A DNA stretch of 38,575 nt, from positions 1 through 38,575 of the forward strand of contig CAYUIS010000037.1 of the NCBI GenBank assembly GCA_964444825.1, given 5' to 3'. The notes beneath the pieces are model-generated. The model did no database searches and was not told where the DNA came from. It saw only the letters and a program-made list of their open reading frames with translations. The translations under genes were made by a program, and so were the position numbers. This document shows positions 15,751 through 23,561 of this stretch, piece after piece (the first letter of the stretch is position 1; each line of letters begins with the position of its first letter). Origin of the DNA: CAYUIS01 sp964444825 (GTDB lineage: Bacteria; Chloroflexota; Anaerolineae; B4-G1).

Positions 15751-17447
15751 AGGAGCCGACTGAAGCGCCTGCCGTTGAGGAACCTGCCGAGGAACCAGCG
15801 GAAGAGCCGGCCGAAGAGCCGGTTGAAGAGCCGGAAGAGACGAGTGTCGTTATTCTCTCCATGGAGGATCCGCCCAGCTTTAACCACTGGCTGACCGACA
15901 CCGGATACGAGAACCTGGTGGCGGAGATGACGCTGTTGGGTATGGCCGACATCGGCCCGGAGGGCGAGATCTTCCCAGAGCTGGCGGCCGAACTGCCCTC
16001 CGAGGAGAACGGCGGGGTGGTGATCGACTGGGACGCGTGGACGATGGATGTCACCTGGACGATGCGGGATGACATCTTTTGGGAGGACGGGGAGCCGGTG
16101 ACGGCCGACGACGTGATCTTTACCTGGGATGCGCTGGCCGACCCCGACACCGGCATGTGGGTGCCGGGGATGGACTATACCGACAGCATCGAAAAGATCG
16201 ATGATTACACGTTTGTGGTGCACTATAATGGGGTCTATCCAGACTACCTGGAGCAGCTTGGCGGGTTCTATGGCGCCATCTGGCCCGAGCATTACTGCAC
16301 CGGGGAGGCCATAGGCGAATGGAGCTGCAATCGCGATCCGCTGGCCGACGGCCCCTACCTCCTCGAGGAGTGGGCGGAGGGGGATCACCTGACCTTTGTG
16401 CGCAACCCCAACTACTACGAGGCGGGCAAGCCCAGCATCGACACGGTGTACGTGCAAATCGTGCCTGAGGAGACCGTCCGCCAGGAGATGATGCTGGAGG
16501 GAGATGGTGACGTTGACTTTTGGATCCCTGAAACCTCGTTCCGGGTGTACAAGGAGGCAGCAAACGTCAACACTGCCCAAGCTGCCTTTGGTCGCTGGCT
16601 GGTGCGGATGTGGCCCAATACGGCGGCGAGGGGATCCATCGACGCCGTGGAGAATCCGCACCCCATCTTTAGCGATGTGCGCGTGCGCCAGGCGATGCGC
16701 ATGGCCGTCAACGTGGATGAGATCCTCGCTGGAGTCTGGGGTGACACCGAGATGATGACTGCAGTTTGGACGGACATGTACCGCGAGCCCTACGAGTGCG
16801 GCATTCCGAAACCAGCGTACGATCCCGACGGGGCGCGGGCGCTGCTGGAGGAAGCCGGGTGGACCGACGAAGACGGTGACGGCATCCGGGAGTGCCACGG
16901 TTGCACCACCGGCGCTGAGGAAGGCTACGTCATGACGACCGAGTTCCTGGTCTACTCAGAGTGGGGTGAGACGCTCGATCTGGCCCACCAGCTCGTCGCC
17001 GAGGATCTGAACGCAATCGGCATCGGCACCGAGTTGGGCATGGTTGAGGGGAGCCAGTTGTGGGGCACGTACGACAACGGCGGCATCGAGCAGAACGGGA
17101 ACTTTGACCTCGACCTGTGGGATGATGGCTACGCTGGCAACCAGATCACCGACTTTTTGTGGACATACTATTACACGGACGCTCAGGAGCCCGACATGGG
17201 TTGGAACGTGGAGCGCTGGTCGAATGAGGAGTTCGACGCCCTACTGGACGAGACCTACACGCTGGACGAGGAGTATCGCCAGGAGCTCTTCTGCCAGATG
17301 GCCGAGATCCTGGACAAAGAACTGCCCTGCATCCCGCTGTTCGCACAAAGGGAGGCTGCGGGCCATAGTACACGGCTCGAAGGTGTTGTAGACAACGCCA
17401 ACGACATGATCACCTGGAATATCGCGGACTGGAAGATTGTAGAGTAG
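15751..17447 (+). CDS. Family 5 (peptide/opine-type) ABC solute-binding protein, 5' end lost in gap
   Basis: The frame is open from the gap (first full codon 15753) to the stop at 17447, about 564 residues. It begins in a Glu/Pro/Ala-rich linker (EPTEAPAVEEPAEEPAEEP and more), as found after the lipid-anchor Cys of many lipoproteins. The signal and lipobox would be in the gap. The body is SBP_bac_5: WTMRDDIFWEDGEPVTADDV, FVRNPNYYEAGKPSIDTV, VRQAMRMAVNVDEILAGVWG and YDPDGARALLEEAGWTDEDG. The last runs into a calcium-loop-like DEDGDG followed by CHGC. Relatives bind oligopeptides, dipeptides, opines or glycine-betaine-like ligands. The ATG at 15861 is internal and not the start. Two permeases follow after 208 bases. 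Confidence 0.9.
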
Positions 17448-17460
17448 TACGTGGTACTAT

Positions 17461-17493
17461 GGAGGGGGAGCGGCCAGCCTCCGTTCCCCCTCC
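17461..17493 (+). terminator. Strong GC-rich hairpin after the solute-binding-protein gene
   Basis: GGAGGGGGAGCGG (17461-17473) can pair with CCGTTCCCCCTCC (17481-17493) over 13 base pairs, one a G-T wobble, leaving a 7-base loop. No T-run follows, so complete intrinsic termination is doubtful. A stabilising or attenuating stem between a highly expressed binding protein and its permeases is the more likely role. It starts 14 bases after the stop codon. Confidence 0.55.
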
Positions 17494-17655
17494 TCGCACC
17501 TGGGAGGCAATGAGGCACTGGTCGGCGTGTCCGTTGCCGTCAACCACTGTAATCCCGCCGCGCCTGTGGGCGTCCAGGAGGGGCTGGAACTCTACCAGCA
17601 ATGCCTCTCGCATCGCCTTTCAGGAGGAGGTTTGAAGGTGGGACAGGAGGGCTGA

Positions 17656-18693
17656 ATGGGACAGTACATCACACGACGGCTGTGGCAGGCGATCCCGATG
17701 CTATTCATAATCAGCATCGTGTTGTTTGGGCTGATCAACATCGCACCCGGTGACCCGGTGGCCGCGCTGAGCGGACGGCGCCCCAGGCCACAAGCGCGCG
17801 AGAGACTCCTGCGTCAGTTCGGGCTGGACAAGCCGCTGCCGGTCCAGTACGTGTTCTGGCTGATCGGCAACGATTGGATGAGGATTGATGTCGATGGGGA
17901 CGGGATCGCCGAAAGTCGCGGTGAGCGGAAGGGTATCCTGCGAGGAGACTTTGGTTTCTCGTATCAGACCCGCGAGCCGGTGCTGGAAGAGATCGCAGAC
18001 CGGTTGTCGAACACCGTCTATTTGATGGTCGTCACACTCATCGTCGTTGCCATAATCGCCATTCCCGTCGGCGTGATTTCTGCGGTCAAACAGTACTCTA
18101 TCTTTGACATCATTGTGACCACGTTTTCCTTTGTCGGGCAAGCCGTCCCCGAGTTCTGGCTGGGTTTGATCCTGATCCTGGTCTTTTACGCTACGCTGAA
18201 CAACCCGTTCACTGGCGAGTCACTTTTTCCCTCTGGCGGGATGCAGACGTTGGGTATGGATTTTTCGGTCGCGGATCGTATCAAGCATTTGATCCTGCCG
18301 GTCACAATGGGGATGGTGGGGTGGGTGGCGTGGTATTCCCGTTTTTTGCGCTCTGGCATGCTTGACGTGCTCCACATGGACTATATTCGCACGGCTCGGG
18401 CCAAGGGACTTCGTGAAAGCGTGGTACTGTACAGGCACGCGCTCAAGAACGCCCTCATCCCATTGGTGACGATATTCGCGCTGGACCTGCCCTATATCTT
18501 TAGCGGCTCTGTCTACGTCGAGTTACTGTTCTCCTGGCCTGGTACGGGACGGCTGTACTTTCAGGCAGCGACCAACCGGGACTATCCTGTGTTGATGGCG
18601 ATCCTGATTATCGGCGCTGGGGTGATGATCTTTTGCAACCTGCTGGCGGACATCGCCTATGCCTTCTTGGATCCTCGAATCCGCTTTGACTAG
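17656..18693 (+). CDS. Dipeptide/oligopeptide-type ABC permease, DppB-like
   Basis: A 345-residue integral membrane permease. It starts MGQYITRRLWQAIPMLFIIS, the first DppB membrane segment, followed by GDPVAALSGRRPRPQARERL. Five more segments follow, with the EAA loop region RTARAKGLRESVVLYRHALK followed by NALIPLVTIFALDLPYIFSG. In place of the short loop before LRGDFGFSYQTREPV there is an insertion WMRIDVDGDGIAESRGERKG, an Asp-rich DxDxDG turn that looks able to bind calcium and would face outside. AGGAGG lies 5 bases before the ATG. Just ahead, GTG 17638 opens a 5-codon frame with its own AGGAGG, whose stop is immediately before this start. Confidence 0.92.
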   Translation: MGQYITRRLWQAIPMLFIISIVLFGLINIAPGDPVAALSGRRPRPQARERLLRQFGLDKPLPVQYVFWLIGNDWMRIDVDGDGIAESRGERKGILRGDFGFSYQTREPVLEEIADRLSNTVYLMVVTLIVVAIIAIPVGVISAVKQYSIFDIIVTTFSFVGQAVPEFWLGLILILVFYATLNNPFTGESLFPSGGMQTLGMDFSVADRIKHLILPVTMGMVGWVAWYSRFLRSGMLDVLHMDYIRTARAKGLRESVVLYRHALKNALIPLVTIFALDLPYIFSGSVYVELLFSWPGTGRLYFQAATNRDYPVLMAILIIGAGVMIFCNLLADIAYAFLDPRIRFD

Positions 18694-18700
18694 ATGGACA

Positions 18701-19633
18701 ATGAAGAATGGACCAATGGACAATGAACTAGCAGATGGGATGCGTGCTCACGAGAGCATGACGGGCATGGTCTGGCGCCGGTTTCGCCGCCATCCTGGTG
18801 CCGTGGCTGGCTCGATCGTGTTTGGTTTCCTGGCGTTTTGCGTCATCCTGGCCTCTTTCTCTCCCTACGATCCCGAAAAGTCAAGTATCGCCGATCGGGT
18901 ACAACCACCATCTTGGGAGCACCCCTTTGGTACTGATCCACTGGGACGGGATATGCTGACCCGCGTTCTCTACGGAGGACGTATCTCGATATCGGTGGGC
19001 TTGATGGCGATGTCAGTCACACTCTTGATCGGCATTCCTGTGGGTGCTACGGCCGGCTACGTGGGGGGCTGGGTCGACAATGTGCTGATGCGTATCACCG
19101 ATACCGCATTGTCTCTGCCGTCGCTTCTGATCCTGATCCTGTTGGGCGCCATCGCGCGTGAGATCGAGATTCCGTTTTTCAAGAGAGACAGCGTGCTGAC
19201 CATTGCCCTGGTGATCGGCCTGCTGGAGTGGATGACGGTGGCGCGTTTGGTGCGAGCTGCCTTTCTAGCGAGTCGCGAAAAGGAATTTGTTATGGCCGCT
19301 CATTGTATGGGAGCGTCGAATCTCAGGATCATGGTTCGCCATATCCTGCCAAACTGTGTTGGTCCTATCATTGTCGAGTCTACGCTGGGGATTGGATACG
19401 CGATTATGGAGGAATCTGGGTTATCCTTCCTGGGATTTGGCATCCAACCTCCCACACCAAGTTGGGGTAACCTCCTGAGTAACGCCCAGTTGCATATGAC
19501 CCGGCATCCCTGGCTGGCTATTTTTCCCGGCTTGATGATCTTTTTGACCATCATCTCGATCAACTATATCGGCGACGGGCTGCGGGATGCCCTGGATCCC
19601 TTCAAGGTGCTCGAACAGGTGGGTGAGATCTAG
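18701..19633 (+). CDS. Dipeptide/oligopeptide-type ABC permease, DppC-like
   Basis: A protein of about 310 residues with the N-terminal OppC/DppC segment (MVWRRFRRHPGAVAGSIVFG). Next comes HPFGTDPLGRDMLTRVLYGG, the standard DppC signature, then the permease domain with VRAAFLASREKEFVMAAHCM in the EAA loop. It pairs with the preceding DppB-like protein. Starts at ATG 18701 or ATG 18716 are both possible because the junction contains repeated ATGGACAATGAA-like words and lacks a clear ribosome-binding site. The frame extends further back into dppB, but that is overlap only. No DppD/DppF-type ATPase genes follow. The next gene is an MttB homologue, so the transporter must borrow ATPases encoded elsewhere. 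Confidence 0.92.
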   Translation: MKNGPMDNELADGMRAHESMTGMVWRRFRRHPGAVAGSIVFGFLAFCVILASFSPYDPEKSSIADRVQPPSWEHPFGTDPLGRDMLTRVLYGGRISISVGLMAMSVTLLIGIPVGATAGYVGGWVDNVLMRITDTALSLPSLLILILLGAIAREIEIPFFKRDSVLTIALVIGLLEWMTVARLVRAAFLASREKEFVMAAHCMGASNLRIMVRHILPNCVGPIIVESTLGIGYAIMEESGLSFLGFGIQPPTPSWGNLLSNAQLHMTRHPWLAIFPGLMIFLTIISINYIGDGLRDALDPFKVLEQVGEI

Positions 19634-19667
19634 TGGATGGAGATAACTTGAAAGAAGGAGGTTTTGA

Positions 19668-21119
19668 GTGACTACCGAACGCCTGGCTATTGAACCGATC
19701 CGATCCGCCTACGAGGTCCAATTCCTCGCCGACGAGCAGCTTGACGATATGCAAGAGGCCACGCTTCGAATTCTGGAGGGCGTCGGCGTCAGGTTCCCCT
19801 CGGAAAAGGCGCTAGCCGTCTTTGCCGAACATGGCGCTGAGATAGATCGCGAGACCGATGTCGTCAAGATCCCGCGGGATCTGGTGCTCAGGGCAATGGA
19901 GACGGTCCCGCGCACCTTTCACGTGGGCGCCCGGGACGCGGCGTGCGATTTCGACCTTGAGAAGGGCGTGACCTACTTTTGCACCGACGGATGCGGCCAT
20001 GAGACGGTGGATTTTGAGACCCGCCAGATCAGGCCCTCGTCCAAGGAGGACGTGGGCCGTATGGCCAGGGTGGTCGACTATCTCTCCTCGATGGCCTTTT
20101 ACTGGCCGATGGTCAGCGCACAGGACTATGGCAAGACCTCGCCCCTTCACGAGCTGGATGCAGCGTGGAACAACACGACCAAACACGTCCAGAGCGAGAC
20201 CGTCATGGGAGAGGCCTCGGTGCGTTACGCCCTCGAGATGGCCACCGTCATCGCTGGGGGCCGGGACAGGTTGCGCCAGCGCCCTGTCTTCTCGTTGGTC
20301 GTCTGCACCATCGCTCCACTGGCTCAGGACAAGGAGGGGATAGAGGGCGCGATGTTGCTGGCTGAGGCGGGTGTGCCGGTGGCCTTTCTGGCGATGCCCA
20401 ACCTGGGCAGCACCGGGCCGGCGACGCTGGCCGGCACCTACGTGGTAGGCGATGCCGAGGTCATCAGTGCCACCGTGCTCATGCAGCTCATCAATCCGGG
20501 CACACCGGTGTCCCACTCGATCATGCACGGCTACGTCGACCCCCGCTCGGGCAGCTACGTACCCTATCCGCTGAACCGTGTATGCGGAAGTGCGGTGGTC
20601 GATATCGCCCATCATTGGGACATGCCCTGCTTTGCGGGCGCCTTTGGAACCGAGAGCCACGAACCGGGCACCTGGCAGGCGGCCGCCGACGTGGCGCTAG
20701 ATCCTCTGCTGGTGGGGCTGAGCGGGGCTGAGTGGGTGACGGGGATCGGGCTCAACCGTAGCTTCACTTTACTATACCCTGAGGGGATCATATTCGATGA
20801 CGAGCTTTACCACAGGGCCCGTTACGCGTTGATGGATATGGAGGTTAGCCCTGAGACGTTAGCCTTGGACGTCATCCAGGCCGTGGGCCCGGGCGGGCAC
20901 TTTTTGGCGCAACGGCACACGCGCAAGCATATGCGAAAAGCGCTGGTGCGCGGCCTGGGTCACCAACTTGGCCCGGAGGGTGGGTATCGGGATCCGATGG
21001 AGGTGGCCCGGGAGCGGGTGAAATGGATCCTGGAGAACCACCAACCGGAGCCTCTCGAGGAAAACAAGCAGAAGGAGCTGGCGAGAATCCTCAAGGCCGC
21101 CGAACGGGAGATTGGGTAG
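19668..21119 (+). CDS. MttB-superfamily corrinoid methyltransferase homologue 3
   Basis: A 483-residue protein of the main MttB subgroup of this window. It has FCTDGCGHETVDFETR (about 104-119), FYWPMVSAQDYGKTSPLHEL, NNTTKHVQSETVMGEASVRY, VCTIAPLAQDKEGIEGAM and VGPGGHFLAQRHTRKHMRK. There is no internal stop, hence no pyrrolysine codon. The GTG start at 19668 has AAGGAGG about 6 bases upstream. It follows the DppC-like permease by 34 bases, so transporter and methyltransferase are probably cotranscribed and share a substrate, which is the best local clue to its role. The family transfers a methyl group from quaternary amines to a corrinoid protein. Which amine is used here is unknown. Confidence 0.9.
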   Translation: MTTERLAIEPIRSAYEVQFLADEQLDDMQEATLRILEGVGVRFPSEKALAVFAEHGAEIDRETDVVKIPRDLVLRAMETVPRTFHVGARDAACDFDLEKGVTYFCTDGCGHETVDFETRQIRPSSKEDVGRMARVVDYLSSMAFYWPMVSAQDYGKTSPLHELDAAWNNTTKHVQSETVMGEASVRYALEMATVIAGGRDRLRQRPVFSLVVCTIAPLAQDKEGIEGAMLLAEAGVPVAFLAMPNLGSTGPATLAGTYVVGDAEVISATVLMQLINPGTPVSHSIMHGYVDPRSGSYVPYPLNRVCGSAVVDIAHHWDMPCFAGAFGTESHEPGTWQAAADVALDPLLVGLSGAEWVTGIGLNRSFTLLYPEGIIFDDELYHRARYALMDMEVSPETLALDVIQAVGPGGHFLAQRHTRKHMRKALVRGLGHQLGPEGGYRDPMEVARERVKWILENHQPEPLEENKQKELARILKAAEREIG

Positions 21120-21306
21120 CCGTATTGCCACAGTCCTGTGCTGGGGTAAAGACGCAGGCGCGGGTCTCGGCCGACCTGCTTCCGCTTGGAATAGATCGTC
21201 GGGTCCGATCCAGGACCGGAGACAACCGGCGCCGCGCGGCCACCGGGGGATCTGGCGTTTTGGAGCAAGAGACAACTGGTAGAGCACTAGCTTCTGCGAG
21301 GTCACT

Positions 21307-22695
21307 ATGTCGCTATCACTGATGCCTGTCCTGGCCCGTCACGATGTCGAGCGTATCCACGCGCACAGCCTCGACCTGTTGGAAAGGATGGGGATCAACT
21401 ATGGGACGGGTCGGGCGCTGGAGGTTCTGGAGAGGCTGGGCTGCCCGGTCGACTATGAGCGGAATTGGGCCAGCCTTCCTCGGGACGTGGTCGAATGGGC
21501 GCTCCAGCAAGCGCCCCGGGTGGTACGGTTGTGCGCCCGCGATCCGGCCCGGGACGTGATTCTGGATGGGCGGTGTCCCCATCACACGACCGATAGCCAG
21601 GGCGTCGAGGCGATCGATCTGGAGACCGGCGAGCGGCGCGCTTCCACGGCGGCCGATCTGGAACGGGGCCTGCTCTTTGCGGATGCGTTGGACATGGTCG
21701 ATATCGTCAACGTCATGGTCGCGGCGAACGACGTGCCAGCGCACGTACGCACGATCCGTCACTTTGGGCTGGCTTTTACCCAGACCAGCAAGCACGTCCG
21801 CACCGGCGTGCTGCACGCCGGACAGGTGGGCTTTTTGGTTGAATTGGTCAAGGCCGCCACAGGGAGCGACGAGTTCCGCCCCATCTTTTCGGTGGTCGAT
21901 TGTACTATCTCACCTCTGATGCACGACGGTCCGATGACCGAGGCCTGCATCGAGTTGGCAAAGCTGCGCGCGCCGATTATGGTCTACCCGATGCCGCTGG
22001 CAGGGGGCACTTCCCCGGTCACGCTGGGTGGCACGGCCCTGGTCCACAACGTCGAGTTCCTGAGTGGATTGGTGCTGTTCCAGGCGGTCAATCCCGGGAC
22101 GCCCATTATCTATGGTACCGGGGCCTCGCAGCTTGACATGGCGACAGGGCGCTACGGCGGCAGCGCCGACGGGCACGGGTTAGGGCTGGCGTTGGGCGAG
22201 CTGGCCCGCTTCTACAACCTGCCGGTCAACCTGGGCGGTCTCTCCACTGCGTCCCATTTTCTGGATGCGCGGTACGGCCACGAGGCGACGGCCGCCTGCC
22301 TGCTGGCCTATCTGGCTGGGGTGGACGAGATATACAGCATCGGCTTGCTCGGTTCTGCCCAGGTTCTGTCGCTCGACAAGATGGTCTTGGATAACCACCT
22401 GGCTCATCGGATAGAGACGATGGTCGGACCGGTCCTTGTGGATGAGGAGCATCTCCAGGCCGACCTGGTCGAGCGGGTGGGCATCGGCGGAACCTACTTG
22501 ACCCAGCGCGAGACCCGCAACTTTACTAGGAGCGAGTATGTGCCGGTGTGGCCCCCGGCGGGTAAGACGGTGATGGAAGTGGTCCACGAGGAGGCGCTGG
22601 ACATCCTGCACAACCACCAGCCGCCCCCGCTGCCCGGAGGCGCTGTGGACAAGATTGAGGCTATCGTGATCGAGGCAAACAGAGCGTTGAGCTAG
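21307..22695 (+). CDS. MttB-superfamily corrinoid methyltransferase homologue 4 (divergent)
   Basis: A 462-residue MttB homologue outside the main subgroup. The N-terminal LARHDVERIHAHSLDLLERM and C-terminal EEALDILHNHQPPPLPGG place it in the family. The TDGCG block, however, is TTDSQGVEAIDLETGE, the FYWPMVSAQDY block is IVNVMVAANDVPAHV, and SKHV is followed by RTGVLHAGQ instead of QTETVMGE. It is shorter than most. ATG at 21307 has GAGG 5 bases upstream. The 187 bases before it hold no gene. I looked there for a cobalamin riboswitch and could not recognise the conserved boxes. It ends 3 bases before the convergent toxin gene. Altered active-site blocks suggest a substrate different from that of homologues 2 and 3. 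Confidence 0.87.
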   Translation: MSLSLMPVLARHDVERIHAHSLDLLERMGINYGTGRALEVLERLGCPVDYERNWASLPRDVVEWALQQAPRVVRLCARDPARDVILDGRCPHHTTDSQGVEAIDLETGERRASTAADLERGLLFADALDMVDIVNVMVAANDVPAHVRTIRHFGLAFTQTSKHVRTGVLHAGQVGFLVELVKAATGSDEFRPIFSVVDCTISPLMHDGPMTEACIELAKLRAPIMVYPMPLAGGTSPVTLGGTALVHNVEFLSGLVLFQAVNPGTPIIYGTGASQLDMATGRYGGSADGHGLGLALGELARFYNLPVNLGGLSTASHFLDARYGHEATAACLLAYLAGVDEIYSIGLLGSAQVLSLDKMVLDNHLAHRIETMVGPVLVDEEHLQADLVERVGIGGTYLTQRETRNFTRSEYVPVWPPAGKTVMEVVHEEALDILHNHQPPPLPGGAVDKIEAIVIEANRALS

Positions 22696-22698
22696 AGT

Positions 22699-23175
22699 CT
22701 ATGGATGACGATTGGGATTGTCCGTAAGGAGACCTTCGGCTGCGGCGGCAGCCAAGAGATCGTCGTCCGCACAGATGAAAGTAAGAGGAGCCAGATTGTG
22801 GGCAGTCAAAGCGCGGTGGAGACGCAACGCGCAAGCCAGATGAACGGCATCATATCCGCGCAAACGATGTTGGGCGGTGAGCTCAATCGCCTCGTCTACG
22901 AGCGAGCGATTAACGGTGACCAACACGTACTCATCCCGTGCATCAATCGCCAGATCGGTGCGCGCGTTGCGGTAGGCTGCCTGCGTGATAAATCCACCTC
23001 GCAGCTTGGAGGCAAGAGCGGCGGCCATCTCTACCAACCCTACCTCGGCCACAGCAACCGTTTGGTTCGGGCTATCACACCACGCCTGAACCCAGGTCGT
23101 GCCAGCTTCGGTAATGTACCGTTTGACCAATGCGCTGCTGTCAAAGTAGGCTGTATGAGCAAGCTGCTCGCTCAC
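22699..23175 (-). CDS. vapC: PIN-domain ribonuclease toxin, VapC-like
   Basis: A 158-residue PIN-domain protein. The acidic metal-binding set is visible: AYFDSSALVKRY with Asp12, Glu49 in GLVEMAAAL, Asp109 in GYDAVHLACALRL, and Asp137/Asp138 in CADDDLL. VapC toxins are Mg2+-dependent endoribonucleases that cut tRNA or rRNA when freed from their antitoxin. Its start overlaps the stop of the upstream antitoxin gene by 4 bases, the usual coupled arrangement. The pair is on the strand opposite to all the methyltransferase genes around it, and the toxin converges tail-to-tail with MttB homologue 4. The target RNA cannot be inferred. Confidence 0.9.
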   Translation of the reverse strand: MSEQLAHTAYFDSSALVKRYITEAGTTWVQAWCDSPNQTVAVAEVGLVEMAAALASKLRGGFITQAAYRNARTDLAIDARDEYVLVTVNRSLVDEAIELTAQHRLRGYDAVHLACALRLHRALTAHNLAPLTFICADDDLLAAAAAEGLLTDNPNRHP

Positions 23176-23465
23176 AGCGCCCCGCGTGCTTCTATGATGA
23201 GTTCGCTGGCGGGCTGGCCTCCGGCCTGGATCGGCGTGTGGCGGTTGCGGGGTTGTGAGGACGTGGCGGGTTCTGGCAGGGAAACAATCCCTGTTGAGAC
23301 GAGTGCCGCTAGCACACGTTCCTTAGGAGTGGAGGGAACTGCTTCTGTATCGCTCTGGGCCTTTAGTTGGCGCAGGCCCAACTCGATAATCTCAGGTAAG
23401 CGATTTTGCAGCGGAAGCAGCCGCCCGGCCAACTCTTCAGATACCTTGAGTGGGATCGTGATCAT
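23172..23465 (-). CDS. Antitoxin of the VapBC-type pair
   Basis: A 97-residue protein beginning MITIPLKVSEELAGRLLPLQ. It has an acidic/amphipathic middle and a Pro/Gln-rich end (QPRNRHTPIQAGGQ) that would wrap the toxin. It does not show a clear AbrB or ribbon-helix-helix motif, so I identify it by position and size. The start is ATG 23465 with GGAGGG 4 bases upstream. The frame is open further up, but an ATG at 23483 lies on the promoter -10 box. The first gene of a two-gene operon, it overlaps the toxin start by 4 bases. It is probably also the repressor of the operon. Confidence 0.75.
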   Translation of the reverse strand: MITIPLKVSEELAGRLLPLQNRLPEIIELGLRQLKAQSDTEAVPSTPKERVLAALVSTGIVSLPEPATSSQPRNRHTPIQAGGQPASELIIEARGAL

Positions 23466-23481
23466 TTTTCCCTCCGCTTCC

Positions 23482-23510
23482 ATTATAGCCGTGTAGGGGG
23501 AAACGGTCAA
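23482..23510 (-). promoter_or_regulatory. Promoter of the toxin-antitoxin operon
   Basis: On the minus strand TTGACC (23510-23505) and TATAAT (23487-23482) are 17 bases apart. The ribosome-binding site GGAGGG (23475-23470) follows almost at once, so the leader is only 10-15 bases. This fixes the antitoxin start at 23465. The promoter lies in the 96-base gap shared with the divergent MttB homologue 5. Confidence 0.75.
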
Positions 23511-23561
23511 GGACAAAATAGAAATGACGGGAATCTTATGCGATACCTTTGAGGAGAAATT

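Noticed and set aside
15324..16898. 524-residue leftward open frame spanning the N gap
   Set aside because: It runs antisense to the corrinoid and binding-protein genes, is continuous only because N codons are read as X, and its composition is that of a GC-rich shadow frame.
21120..21306. Cobalamin riboswitch upstream of MttB homologue 4
   Set aside because: I looked for the conserved B12-box elements here and in the other methyltransferase leaders and found no convincing match.
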